Assembly (NCBI GenBank): GCA_963932465.1
Contig: OZ010790.1
Coordinates: forward strand, 97,122,363 to 97,186,362
DNA from: Maratus speciosus
Lineage: Eukaryota; Arthropoda; Arachnida; Araneae; Salticidae
Reading direction: 5' to 3'
DNA length: 64,000 nucleotides
The notes under the pieces were generated by a model. It searched no databases. It was not told where the DNA came from and saw only the letters and a list, made by a program, of their open reading frames with translations. A program made the position numbers and the translations under genes. Of the stretch, positions 34,051 to 46,185 are shown piece after piece; positions within the stretch are counted from its first letter, which is position 1; each line of letters begins with the position of its first letter.

Positions 34051-34615
34051 CCAAAACGTGGTATTTAATGATGAATACCGGTTCGTTTAAGGGACAGATT
34101 ACAACCGCGTATGGGTGAGGAGGCGCCCTGTTGAACTGTACAAGTCTACCAACGCTGTCGCGCCACACACTGTCCGCACACCTAGCATAACCGTCTGGGG
34201 GCCATAGTCTATCATAGCCGGTCTCCTCTAATTGCAGTACGTGGAACCTTAACGGGCCAGCTGTACGTTGATGACATTCTTCGACCTCACGTGCGACGCT
34301 CCCTAATTGGTCTTCCAGGGGCAATTTTTCAGCAAGATAATGCTCGTCCGCCTACAGCTCGAGCTGCTCAAGACTTCTTACTTCATGTTCAGACTCTTGC
34401 ACGGCCGACCCGCACCCCGGACTTTCCCCCTATAGAGCATGTGTAGGACCCGCTGAAACGCCAGATGCCGCCGTGTCACTCTGTACATGATTTGGAGGTG
34501 GCTGTTCAGGTTTTGTGGCCCCATATGCCTCAGGACAACATCAGACGTCTAATCAATTCAATGCCAGGCCGCATTGCGGCATATATTGCAGCAGGCGGCG
34601 GTCCGACGCGCTAAC
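34040..34615 (+). pseudogene. Tc1-like transposase remnant, right arm
   Basis: The plus-strand reading contains FNDEYRFV (first catalytic D) then a stop, TVWGP, VRGTLTGQLYVDDILRPHVR, IGLPGAIFQQDNARPPTA (second D), TPDFPPIEHV (third E) and IRRLINSMPGRIAAYIAAGG with a stop at about 34612. Only 32 residues separate the second D from the E, against 34 expected, so two codons appear lost. Multiple stops make it non-functional. Confidence 0.8.
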
Positions 34616-34775
34616 AAAGTTGCGCAATATTTGTCTAATTGTACACCCTGTATTTGTTTAATTGTCTTGATTTTGAAATCAAATGAATCTTTCATCTGTA
34701 TCACTATGTGTATTAAATTTTATTTCAATACGATGCTCCCTTCTTGGTGCGCTATTTTCAAAGGTTTTGAGTGTA

Positions 34776-34897
34776 TCATATAAGAATGAAACTTGACGGA
34801 ACTTCTCATTCGAGTATGTGATTTCTTATTTCCGTTTTTTATTTGGAGCATAAAGGTACAAATTCAAATGTATTTAACTTTACTGCTATATAATTGA

Positions 34898-34928
<31 letters not shown>

Positions 34929-36733
34929 TGACAGAAGATCGATAGATAAAATACCATGATAATAATTTTCTTGAATCAGAAAAATAAAATTTGCAGAAAT
35001 GTATCATGAAAGTGAGACCCATTTCATTTTATAAAAACAAGGCAAATACAACACAGGCTACTTCCGTTAAAAATACCCGATAAGCTGCTGATGTGCACAG
35101 CGTAGATGAAAATAATTTTGAATTAAAAACTCTAATGGATTTTTTAAATTTAGTATATTTTGTTAAATTGTTCACCAACTATTACACCCAAATACATTTT
35201 TTGTACCTTCGTATTAGCCGTATAGCAGTGATTAATAGCGAAAGATTTCTGTATTGATAGTAAACTTTTTCATTTTGATTGTTTGTGTGTTTAACACTTT
35301 GAGTACCACGGTGACTGACACTGAAGCTGAAAAATTTGCAATGTTTTAAGTAATTTTTAAGAAAGTATAACCGTGTAATAAATAAAAGGTAAGTAAATTT
35401 TAAATAAATTTTCAATAATTACTTAAAACAATACATATATTTTTAGTTTTATATCATATTTTAGACCGTCAGTCATCTGTAAATGACGCGTTCTAAACGG
35501 AAAGTTCAGTGTCAGTCACCGGTGAATGACGTGCCGCTTAACGTGTTAAGCGCGTAGTTCGCTTGCATGCGTTAAACTTGTGTTTAATTTCTTTTTATTT
35601 ATTTATCTGCAAAGTTTTCATTTTTTTTTGGCAATTTAGTTACGTAATATTACATATAAATAAACACATGCTGAATTATTTACATCGTTTTAAGTGCAAA
35701 CGGGTTAATCTTCGATAATCTGGTTGCACGTTTATTTTTCCAGGTATGCTTAAAACATTCATGTTTGAAAACTAAATTTAAAACATAAAAATTCCGTAAA
35801 TTGAGATACGGTTTTCAAAGAAAAGCATTTGAAAGAATATATATAGATAGTCAAACTTTTTACAATTATTATATATATTTCTTATTCGATTGTGTAAAAA
35901 ATTAAATTTTACGATGTTTAGAAGTTTAAAAAAATTAATAAAAAAATGAAATTTATAGCTCAGGTTGTTTCAGCGTCGATGTTATGTCAAAGTTATTCAT
36001 AGACATGTTTTTATTTTATAATATGTATATAACTATAGTTTTGTTATACGTGCATTTTTATTTATTAGATCATTAGGTGAAAACCATGGATATATAATTA
36101 ATTATACATACATGAATCCATGGATAGATTAATTTGCATTCATGCTGAAAATCTGCCAAGTATGATGAGTGAAAAAATATTTAAAATAAATTTAAGTAAG
36201 AAGTTTTCTCTTTACATTTATTGAAAAGCCTTGCAAAGTACCATATAATCATGAAACTTGACTTCTTTGTTCTTCAAGCATGTGCTTTCTTATCTCTTCA
36301 TTCTTTATTTGGAACACGAACGAAAATTTTGAAAATGCTTCATTGCGAGAGGATTTAATTTGCATTTTTTTTATACCAGCTAGATAAAAAAAAATACTGC
36401 GATTAAAATTTTCTTGAGAGAGAAAATAAAGTTCAAAGAAATAAAGACGAATACATTTCATTTTATTAAATGACTAGCAAGTTTTGAACGTTACGCTAGT
36501 CGGTTTCTCCTACCGAACCTTGAATGAAGGGAAGTATATCGGCGAGTTTTACCTTGCGTTTTAAAGCAATATAGACCTTTACCTGAAATGTCCTTCCGCA
36601 TTCCTGAAAATGATGCGAATGACATAACCCTATAATATTTTCTAATGTGTCAGACAAAACTTGATTTCTTAAGGACCAACTCTTTTAGTTGGTTATTTTG
36701 TAGTAGGGTTCGGTAAAGAAGAATAGAGCGATT
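34776..36733. other. Non-coding stretch with decayed repeat copies
   Basis: 34776-35040 and 36190-36480 are copies of the TTTCTTATCTC/TTCTTTATTTGGA repeat also seen at 30340 and 42650; the Tc1 palindrome sits at the left edge of the first. A T-run lies at 34901-34929. GTGTCAGTCACCGGTGAATGACG (about 35510) and GGTGACTGACACTGAAGC (35308) are short inverted partners about 200 bp apart. No gene was seen. Confidence 0.5.
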
Positions 36734-36995
36734 TGCAATATACGAGAGTAGGCTGATAAGTAATGCACACATGCTTCTACAGCGCGAACGAAATGACCTT
36801 CAGAAGCGCGCCCGGTGGCATATGGGAGGCATTTTCGCGGATCCCAACCGTTATAGCAAAAATGAGAAACAGCGCATGCGTGGGGACTTAGATTGAAATT
36901 CACTTACTAGAAAACAAATATGTACGAGGTTACCAGCTTGGCGCTTTTATCATATCAGGCGTGACATTTTTATCCCATCAACATTTTTTTCAGTT
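36734..36995 (-). mobile_element. Deleted mariner copy, minus strand
   Basis: GTAGGCTGATAAGTAATGCA at about 36741 is the inverse of the mariner 3' tip at about 41056-41075. 36800-36925 inverted matches the 5' leader at 39807-39905 (AAGTCCCCACGCATGCG, TTTTTGCTATAACGGTTGGG). The transposase between leader and 3' tip is deleted, leaving a MITE-like remnant of the same family as the relic at 39.7-41.1 kb. Confidence 0.7.
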
Positions 36996-38972
36996 GATTA
37001 GCAAACCTTTCTGTAAATGTTGTAGCAAGCCAATGGCTTATAATAAATAAAAATACCTCTACTATCAATTATATATTTTTACTCTTATTGTTAGTTATTT
37101 TAAATCACCTGAAAAATATATTTTTAAATAATTGAAGGTAATTTGGTGAAAGTCCATGTAAAGTTTTATTAATTTCAACAGAAGGAACCGCATATTATTT
37201 AATATAATTCATTTATTAAATACACAACTTCATTTAATATTCTATTTTCATTTGTTTTGTAATTTCCTATGTCAATTACATTATTATTTTATTTTTATTG
37301 ACAAACAACACTGCTTTAGAAATTGCTTCATGTGATTTTCTTAAAATATTTAATACTAACACAATTAGAAATTTATTTATTACTCAACAAATAAAGAGTA
37401 AAATTTTGCAAATGAGCTTATCAATGAGTAATTTAAACGGATTACTAATAAAAATGTAGCTGGAAATATATATTATTCTTTCCACACTTAATAATAAGAA
37501 GAATTATTATTTTTTTTCTTTACTTTATATATTTATTTTCAAACATAAAGTTAAAAATATATTCTATTAAATCTTGTATGTTCTGCTGCCAAAATAGCAT
37601 ATTTTTAAAGAAACATTATTAATTTATTTTAAGCAGTACATATAAATTTAAATGTAATAGTTTGTGATTTTTAGAAATTTAATAATGCATTACTTTTTAC
37701 AATTCTATTCTACTTTATGTAATTTTACTAAATATTAAATACATTTTTTATTGAATATTTTTACTATGGGTTCCTTTTAAATACAACTTCTTGTAACTGT
37801 TTTTTTAATTCAGTTATAAGCAATTAAAAACTATCTATTCAGATAATTATAAAATTCTTTTAATAACCAATTTCGTTTAAATCACTGGACATAGATGGCA
37901 GCACAATAATTTTTTTCGCTTTTTGTGTGGAGTGTGGAGGGGGGAGATATTGTTTGATCCAACATCAATATCATTTATACTTCTTTAGATTTTTTTCAGT
38001 TAATGATTAACATGATATGATGTTTTTGTCACATTATAATTATGGTGTATAAAAATTAATAAAGAATTTATATGAAACTGTTTTTAGGGATACATTCAAA
38101 TAAATAGTCTTATCTTATATTGGTTATCTCTCTCTTTTATTTCACTCCATAAACAAATTGTACATTAATATTATGTAACATCATACATTTATCAAAACAT
38201 AAAAATTACTTTGCAAAGATATAAATTATTATTAAGAGTTTTTTTTTATTTAAAATAGAGTTCTTTTTAGTTATACTATTATCAAATTAAGTTATAATTC
38301 ACATTAATTAGATAATTAACTATTTATAATTAATAAATAATACAATGTTTAGATATTCCAAATAGCTAATTAGATTTAATATTTTGTTTTCAAATTATTT
38401 ATTGATAGTATATTATTATGTAACTTTCATGCAATTTATAAATAATTATAGCATATTTGAATATGAAATAATATAATATTGAATATAGAACATTTGATAA
38501 AGATAAATTATTATATTTTGTAATTTATAATTATCAAATTATTCTTGTTATTATATTATAAAATTAAAATTGTCACTGTAATTTATAGGTAATTGGTTTG
38601 ATAATAACATATTATTAAAAATATAATGATACAATAATATTAATACTTAGATTATTTTCAAAATATTATTATTATTATATTAGTAATGTAATACTATTCA
38701 TATATTTCAATAAATGAAATTTTACATATCAATATTTCATTAAAAATTAGTGATAATGTATGATATTTATTTATAAAATATCTTCTTTAGACAATAAAGA
38801 AGATAATTTTTATTAAGGATTACACCTGTTTTACTTATAATGAAAATATTTAATGTTGATAATAAGTAAATACTATAACATTATAAAAATATCAATAATG
38901 ATCAAATATTTGTAAACCATTTAATGATTAAAATAAATGTATATATATAGATTTAAATACTACATAGCAGCA

Positions 38973-39004
<32 letters not shown>

Positions 39005-39690
39005 ATATTTTAAAATTAAGAATATAAAAATAATAATAGTTAATAAAAAAATTATAATTATATAATTAAAATAGTATTTTAATATTTTATAGTATGTATT
39101 ATAAAATATCTTTCTATAACATATCTTGTAATATTATAAATTTATTTATCTAATATAGATAATATTTATTATATATAGTATCTCTTTTTTATTTGTATTG
39201 ATACAGCTATAATATTAATATCTGGTAATATTTAATTACAATACAGTAATAATGATAAAAAATAAATATTTAAAATCTAACATACTATCAGTAATGCTAA
39301 AATATTTTAATAAACTATTTAAGTATCTTTATGTGAATAAACCAGGAAACAGATTTAAAATATACTATAAATTAATATTGGAGACTCAAGTCCTAAAACT
39401 TAAAACATCACTGTCAATCGAATAATAATAATATTTTTGGTGTTGCGGTTGTTAATTACCAATTTAGATTATCTGTAAATTATATCTAGAATTAGTTGCG
39501 ATATTGAGAAAAATGTTAAATTATCAAACATAACAATTTATTATCTAATATAGATAATATTGTTATTTATTTATAAATCACATTAAAGTTAGAAGAAAAA
39601 GAGTCAAAACTGTTTAAGAAAATATTTTTATCATTTTTGACAGGAATATACGTATATTGTTCAGGTAAATTCATTATAAATTTCAAATCA
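36996..39690. other. Extremely AT-rich island, 2.7 kb
   Basis: Composition is almost entirely A and T, with short AATATTA, TAATTATA and TATAGATAATAT motifs. No gene, TIR or clear tandem period was seen. A T-run lies at 38973-38999. It is bracketed by the two oppositely oriented mariner relics. Confidence 0.7.
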
Positions 39691-39969
39691 AATAAGTTTA
39701 CGTAAGCTCTACCATGTATCACCGTTTCACAATAACAAAAGACATTAAAATATTTTCGAACGCCAAAAAGTAATCGCCAATTGATATCGCAACCTCGATA
39801 ACCCTGTACAAGTTTTCTAGCAAGAGAATTTCAATTAAGTCCCCACGCATGCGTAATTTCTAATTTTTGCTATAACGGTTGGGATCGGCGAAAATGCATA
39901 TGGGAGTAACATTCCCCTTCTATACGCATGTGCAGATTTGCAGTCGTTGAATTCATCAGAAGCGGAAGT

Positions 39970-40970
39970 ATGGAGATGTGTTCTAGTGCTATGTTTACGC
40001 AAGTTAAACAGCGTGCTGTTATCGAATTTTTAACTGCTGGAAAAGTGACTCGAGATTCATCGTCGTTGAAAGGCTGTTTATGGTGACGACGCTGTTGATA
40101 TGTCTACTGTAAATCGATCGGCAGGAAAATTTTGTGATTGCGAGTCTAGAAAAGCCATAATTGTTGATGAAAAACGCAGCGGACGTCCGATCACAGACTG
40201 CCCTGACGATAAATATTGCAAATTCTTCGACGTTTTGATTCAAAATGACCGGCGAATCATACAAAAGCATATCGCAAACCATATTGGAATATCCAAGGAA
40301 CGAGTCGGTCATCTTCATTATTAAATAATTGGGATAACGTAAAATCCACAACTGCAGAGACTCTGCGAAACCTGAAGTTTGAACCGATTCCACACCCTTA
40401 TTACTTTCCCGATCTTGCGCCTTTTATTGAGCCTTGCGATTTTTATTTTTTTCCTCTGCTCAAGAGAGACCTAAGAGTAATCATCACACATCGAGCGATT
40501 AGGTGAAGGCATCTGTGAAGTCCTGGATTCGAGAAAAAACGGGAGAAATTTTCAGTGCCGGAATAAAAAAACTTGTTACACGTTGGGAGAAATTTGTTAT
40601 ACTATGTTCACACTACGATACTTAAGATATCTTAGGCCGCCGAACTCTCTTAATTTTGAGGTGGTACCCTCCCGGAATTGGAAACCTGTTCACATGGAAA
40701 AACTCACTTAAGATAACTCAGTGAACGTCACTGTGTTGTTTGCGCATGCGCTTAAGATAAAACCGCCCGCAACACCCAATCAGTTAATGCGAAGCTTTAC
40801 AGCCAGCGAGAGTGAATGGTTGTGACTGTCTCTAGCCCGAAGAAAGTTGAAACTCTCTCAGAGAGTTTGTGGAACTCCCTCAGAGAGGTCGGAGGTTTAA
40901 GAGAGTTCCGATAACGCAGTGTGAACAGGGTATTAGCCTTAACAGTGTCTATGTTGAAAAATAAATGTAT
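39970..40970 (+). pseudogene. Mariner transposase pseudogene, internally deleted and split
   Basis: It begins MEMCSSAMFTQVKQRAVIEF at 39970 and stops after 38 codons. A +1 shift then gives DAVDMSTVNRSAGKFCD, DEKRSGRPITDCPDD and IIQKHIANHIGISKERVGHL, the paired HTH region of mariner transposases. Most of the catalytic domain is deleted near 40330. The end is recognisable as HPYYFPDLAPF..PCDFYFF (third catalytic D in PCD) and VKSWIREKTGEIFSAGIKKL. The frame WEKFV is cut by the MITE at 40600-40932 and continues SLNSVYVEK with a stop beyond it. Frameshifts, deletion and insertion make it dead. Confidence 0.8.
40600..40932. mobile_element. 333-bp Harbinger-type MITE with TTA duplication
   Basis: Tips TACTATGTTCACACTACG and CGCAGTGTGAACAGGGTA are near-perfect inverses. 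TTA occurs on both sides (40597-40599 and 40933-40935), the classic PIF/Harbinger 3-bp target. Internal blocks CACTTAAGATA, CGCTTAAGATA and CTCTCAGAGAGTT recur. It is non-coding. Removing it and one TTA rejoins the end of the host mariner reading frame. Confidence 0.87.
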
Positions 40971-41426
40971 GATTTTGAAGCTTAAGAATTGTACTTTAAT
41001 GTACTTTTTGTCCAATCTTGCGATTTGTTTTTATTCGGGTTCTACAAGCATATGTGCATTACTTTTCAGCCTACCCTCGTTCTAAAACCATTCCTTAAAA
41101 AGTGGCTAACTAACAATGCCAGTTCCATCGAATCATTTAGTAAGAATCTTTTTAAAAGACTAATCATTCGTGATCGGATTCATCTGATTTATTTATATTT
41201 CCTCCATAATGCAATGGAGAACCCGGAACGATACGTTACATACTAAAACATTCGGAGCATAAATATAGGACATAAACAAGAATGATAGAACAATATGCAA
41301 TATACTAAAACCATCCATGAAAAAGTGTATCTAACTAACAATGCAAGTCTCAGTCACATCCGTCCAGAAGAACTTTTTAAAAAGGACAATTTTTCATAAT
41401 AGGATTCACCTGATTATAGAACTTCC

Positions 41427-42124
41427 CAGGGCCGAAACTAGCCTTTTTTGCACCCGGGGCAAACATGGATTTTGACGCCCCCCCCCCCCCCCCCCCTCTT
41501 CCACAAAATATATTTACAAAGAGAATTTTACGAATTTTCTAATAGCCGACTTATTTTAAATTTTAAAATATGTAATCATAAATTATGTAATACTGAACTA
41601 CGTAATCTACAATGGCGGATCCAGGGGGGAGGTCACGGGGGTCATGACTCCCCTCTGAACACCAACAAAAATATTCTAAAGATCATTTTTAAAATGAAAT
41701 ATACAGTAGAGTCCCGATTATCCGAGTACCGCTTAACCGAGTTTCCGCTTTCACCGAGTTATTTTCTTCTGATGGAGTGATGGCTTCCATTGTTATGAAA
41801 CAGCCATTATAAATGAAGGGTTAGATGAAGGTGAAAGAGCAGCCGTAAAAAGTTAGAACTCTGATTTTCTGGTCAGAATGGGAAGAAAAATGGCCATAAT
41901 TTTTTTTCCCATTCTGACCAGAAAATCAGAGTTCTAACTTTTTACGGCTGCTCTTTCATCTTCATCTAACCCTTCATTTATAATGGCTGTTTCATAACAA
42001 TGGAAGCCATCACTCCATCACAAGAAAATTATCCATTCCAAAGGTATAATCCTTCATTTGGCGCCCCTTCGTTCTGGCGCCCGGGCACATGCCCCCTCTG
42101 ATTCCCCCCTTAGTTTCGGCACTG
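41427..42124. mobile_element. 698-bp hAT-type element with perfect 8-bp TSD (copy A)
   Basis: CAGGGCCGAAACTA at 41427 and the inverse TAGTTTCGGCACTG ending at 42124 are flanked by GAACTTCC on both sides (41419-41426 and 42125-42132). The insertion splits a unit of the surrounding tandem repeat. Inside is a long foldback (41762-42028). A second copy of the element is at 62915-63645. It carries no transposase. Confidence 0.9.
41762..42028. repeat. Foldback module, copy 1
   Basis: Arms of about 124 bp: 41762-41885 (TTTTCTTCTGATGGAGTGAT ... TTTCTGGTCAGAATGGGAA) inverted at about 41905-42028, loop about 20 bp. It is preceded by TACAGTAGAGTCCCGATTAT (41701), a pogo-like tip. The same module occurs at 47.67-47.93 kb and 63.19-63.55 kb. 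Confidence 0.88.
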
Positions 42125-42420
42125 GAACTTCCCCACATAATTCTATAACTAAGCAACATAAAACGTTATGTTACATACTAAAACCTTCTCTGAAAAATCG
42201 TCCAACTAATAGTACATGTTCCATCGAAATCTATTCAGCAGGACATTTCTAAACAGGTCAATTATTCATAATCGAGTTAATCTGATAATAGAACTTTCCT
42301 TCATAATTCTATAACTAAGCAACGTGGAACACAATAGCATATACTAAAACTTTCCATGAAAAATTCTGTAACTAACAGTCTATGTCACATCAAAATCTAT
42401 TCAGGTGAACTCAAGTTATA

Positions 42421-42594
42421 AGCAGTCGGAACGAAATTCTCATTTACGTTTTATATACATAGATAACTAAAATTTTCTTATATATTCATTTTTGATTAAT
42501 CTATTAATTTAACAGGTGAAAGATCGTCAAGTATAACGAGTAAAGAAACATTAAGAAAATGAATTAAATAATCAATTTTTCCTCATTGCATTTA

Positions 42595-42648
<54 letters not shown>

Positions 42649-43075
42649 GAAAGCATCGTATGAACATGAAACCTGATGACGCTATGCTTCTCAATCAAGT
42701 ATTCTTTTTCTTATCTCTACGTTCTTTATTTGGAATATGAACCAACTAGTTCGAAAGTATTTCAGTGTGAGAGAATTGTAATTTGCATTTTTCGATAGTT
42801 CAGTAGATAAAATTCTATGATAATAATTTTCTCGAATAACAAAGTAGAATTCAAACATACATCATGAAAGTAAGTTGCATTACATTTTATAAAATGATAA
42901 ATACAGAGTGTCCCAAAAAGATGGAAACGTATTTTTATGTATTACCAGTTGAAAATTAGCAGAATATTTAAATTGCAAAAGTGTTCAAAAAAGGGTAGGA
43001 AATAAGATTTCATTGATGAAATAGCTCTTTCATTAATTTTCAAAAATTTATACTTTTTAAATTTTTATACATCCC
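42421..43075. other. Non-coding stretch with a long A-run
   Basis: An A-run of 48 bp at 42596-42643 follows CCTCATTGCATTTAC, and 42644-42895 is another copy of the TTCTTTATTTGGAA family. TACAGAGTGTCCCAAAAAGATGG at 42903 resembles a lone mariner-type tip. Confidence 0.55.
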
Positions 43076-43083
43076 CTCTAGAA

Positions 43084-43855
43084 CAGTATTTCCCAACATG
43101 GGGGATACGCCCCACCTAGGGGGAAGGGGACAATTCCAATTTTTTTACTCAGCCATTCGCTGTCTGGGCCATTTTAATTTTTTTTAAGTAATGGCTCAGA
43201 CTAAAATAAAAATATTACATGCAAATTTTTAAAATATAATTTAACAAATAATTTTTCTTTTAAATGAAGAAAAAATTTCCAATAAGAATTTCAAAATTGT
43301 CAAAAACAGAATGATTAGTATATGGAAAACACTTAACGAAATTTCGATACTTCGAAACAATGCTACAGTTTTAAGATGTTCAAAGTCGCTTTTATTTTCA
43401 TGACTAAAACTTTCTATAATTTTTCTAGTTACTAAATTTTTTTATTTTTTTTTTTATTTTTTTTTTTTCAAAATTTATTCTATTATTTATTGAATGAGCC
43501 TTATTTTAGTTCGCTTTGCTATACGTCACACGAAGAAACTTTTATGCGTGTAAAATGTTTTGAACATATTTAACTTAAAAATATCTGAGCAACTTTATAA
43601 AATTTCTAAATTTTAAATAGCATTAGAAAAGGAAATAGGTAAATAGTAAATATCTATGGCTCTAGTACAGGCCTCTGACATAGTAAATAAATATACATCA
43701 TAATATATACATTTAAAATTTAAAAATCAGAGAATTTACTTTTTAATTAATAACAGATATGTATTACAGAGTGCGGAAGCGGGGGGGGGGGGGAGACATC
43801 GTGATTTTACAGTTGCTTCTGTGAGGTGTGTTCAATAAAAGGTTGGGAAACACTG
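43084..43855. mobile_element. 772-bp non-autonomous hAT element
   Basis: The tips CAGTATTTCCCAACAT and AGGTTGGGAAACACTG are inverses of the classic CAGTGTTTCCCAACCT hAT type. The flanks CTCTAGAA and CCCTAGAC match at 6 of 8 positions. The interior is AT-rich without a transposase; a 13-base G run lies at 43781-43793. Confidence 0.82.
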
Positions 43856-43864
43856 CCCTAGACA

Positions 43865-46185
43865 AAATCGGTCAATTAGAAAAAATCCTCTTTTTACTGT
43901 AATATGATCTGATCATTGCATCGTTAAAATTGGATGGATTATGCATCATTAAAAATTGACGATTGTGAATAGGGGCCATATATCAACTTAGAAATGTTAA
44001 TCTGCTAGATATTCCTCGAAAAGAAAACACAAACGATAATGCGTATGCAGATGGCCATAAACAAAAATAATCAATGCTTGCAATGTTGCAATATTATTAT
44101 TAGTGGTGAAAAACTCCCAAAATATTTACTGATGTATTATTAGAAGAACTCGATTATATATTGCATACGAGATAAAAAAGACCAGGATATTTTATAAATT
44201 GCTTTTCATTTTTATTGTTTCTAGAATTTAAAATTGCATTTATATTTCTCTGTGATCTCTGCTTGTGAAATACATTATTTAAATATTTATTGATGTAATT
44301 TGTTAACGAATTTTAACATTTTATATAAAGAATGTCATCGTCAGTTTATAAATTATTCCTATTTTTATTGATGGGATAGTATTTATTATGGTACGAAAAA
44401 GTGGTGTAAGTCATGTTTTCTCCTTTATTATATTCAGTTAGTTTTTAAAATACATCCATGCAATTTTTTATAATGATCTTGTTAAATCAAAAGAAAAAAA
44501 TTTTAATTAACAATTCTGCCGAGGCAGTTGTATAAAAATCTAAAAAGTGTATTTATTTTTAATTACATCATTCTATATATAATCTATCATTATATCATTC
44601 GATATCATTCGCATAACCTTGTTCCTAACCTTTCTTTTGAACACCTTTTTAATACCTACTTGGGTTGCCAGATTGTACGTTTTTCTCGTAAATTGAACGG
44701 TTTTTTTTTTTTTTTTTTTTACTTTTTTTAGGCGTATCGTACAGTATACGTTCAATTTCTCCCGTACGACAATTTCTTCCGTTTTTTTCCCCCGTATCTG
44801 ACTTTTGATAATTTCAAGATTTTTTTCTGCTTTTTCATTTTGCTTCAAAAATTTCCCCTTTTGCCAAAAGAAAATTACACACATGCGCACCAAATGTATA
44901 AACGGTTTGTTTCTGATCAAAATGACATTTTTTTTTTTTTTTTAAATCTTGGGAGGTTTGTGTTATATCAATTACATATGCGCTAAGCTTTAGAATTTAG
45001 AGCTAATGGCTCGCCACAAAATAGCATGCATTGCTATAGCATTAGATGAAGATTAATGTATTTGAATCAGCTGAGTGAATATCACTTCTCAGCCAGCCTC
45101 CTGTATATGTTGGAGTTGAATGAGCTGCGTTTTTAAGACATGTGCCTACTAACACTCGCAAATAATTAGATTGATAGAGAACTATTTTAGAGAGCTATTT
45201 TACCAAATTATATTAAAAGTATAGAAGTGTGTCCTGAGTTTTTTGCTAATATTTTGTGAAAGCGAATGATGCTCAAGATAACATTACATTATTGTATCTG
45301 CATTTTGCCCCTCGCAAATATTAGACAACTAGACACTGTTGCCAAAAATTTAGAAAACAAAATATAAGTATTTTTAAATTAGATAAAAAAAAATGGCAAG
45401 TTAGCAAAATAAAATTGAGCTAAGGATCAATGGAAATTGTGTAAAGCAAATTTTAAAATCGTTAGCTGAAAGATCACAGATGAATAAGCTTTGTGATTTT
45501 TATACAATTTCTTAAATTATCTTGAAAGGATTTATGAGTTCAATAACAATAAACATTTAAAATTCAAAAATATTTCACTGTGTGAAGCTATAAATTAGGA
45601 AGGTTTTGAAAATACCGTAGAATTAATCCAGTTAGAGAATATAATTAATTTAGATAATCAGTATGAAGAATTTTCTGAGAGTAGGTCAATTTTTACCGCT
45701 TAGAATTACTTATCGAAAACATTACTGGTACATTCAACATAGTTTAGTGCGGTATGAACCAAAACTAACTAATGGCAATGAAAATTCAAATCTTCGGTTC
45801 AAATTATGCCTAGACACCAAATTTCAAGTCATTTGAAAGATAAGTTTTTGCATTATAAGCATTCAAAATTTAGTGCTTCAAATGTTAAATTACATTTTCA
45901 TATTTTTATTTATATCTCCTGAAATTATGCTCCTAATGTGCTAATTTTTTGTGTAGCAATAATACTAATATACCCAAACATTAATACGCTAGATTTGCAA
46001 TTTTTATAATTTTATGATATGAATTATGAATTATGAAATTAATATTCGAAAAAATTAAGAATTGTAACCTACAATTTTTTTGATGGATTTAGATTTATTA
46101 AGTCCTGCTTTATGAAAATCCAAAATTTCACATTTTTTATCCAAATAGTTTTCAAATTATGCTTTAAAAACGGCAAAGTGATGGT
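43865..46185. other. Non-coding stretch, diverged repeat unit
   Basis: The 44640-44880 segment (CCCGTACGACAATTTCTTCC, GTATCTGACTTTTGATAATTTC) recurs about 1.9 kb on at 46620-46740 (CCGTACAACGATATCTTTCG, ACATCTGACATTGAATAATTTCG). Likewise 45640-45760 recurs at 46990-47100. This is a decayed large direct repeat. No gene was seen. Confidence 0.5.

Larger units (their letters stand above)
33371..34773. mobile_element. Palindromic double-ended Tc1-like element
   Basis: CACTCATGGG (33371) and the TTTTGAGTG end (34773) are flanked by TA at 33369-33370 and 34774-34775. The two ~690-bp halves are inverted copies of the same Tc1 tail: both encode the transposase C-terminal half, reading outward (minus on the left, plus on the right), meeting near 34050. 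TIR matches include AAATAGCGCACCAAGAAGG at 33388 and its inverse at 34738. The N-terminal half of the gene is absent from both arms. Confidence 0.8.
39700..41077 (+). mobile_element. Mariner relic interrupted by a Harbinger-type MITE
   Basis: Leader shared with the minus-strand copy (39807-39905), broken transposase (39970-40595, resuming 40936-40970) and 3' tip GTGCATTACTTTTCAGCCTACC (about 41056). The 5' TIR was not identified. A 333-bp MITE sits at 40600-40932 inside the last codons. Confidence 0.78.
41085..42420. repeat. About 160-226-bp tandem repeat, split by a hAT element
   Basis: Four units share CTAACTAACAATG, a CATCGAA(A)TC block, TTTTTAAA(A)GGACAAT, CATAAT.GGATTCACCTGAT and ACTAAAAC.TTC, anchored at about 41107, 41333, 42207 and 42368. 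After removing the 41427-42124 insertion the spacings are about 226, 168 and 161 bp. Confidence 0.78.

Noticed and set aside
33953..34324. 123-codon minus-strand frame
   Set aside because: It mixes antisense of the right Tc1 arm with sense of the left arm across the palindrome centre; it is not a gene.
36996..39690. AT-rich island as mitochondrial or Wolbachia-type gene insert
   Set aside because: No tRNA, rRNA or coding frame could be read in it, so an organelle or symbiont origin is left only as something to test.
40019..40393. 124-codon minus-strand frame
   Set aside because: Exact antisense of the mariner HTH region.
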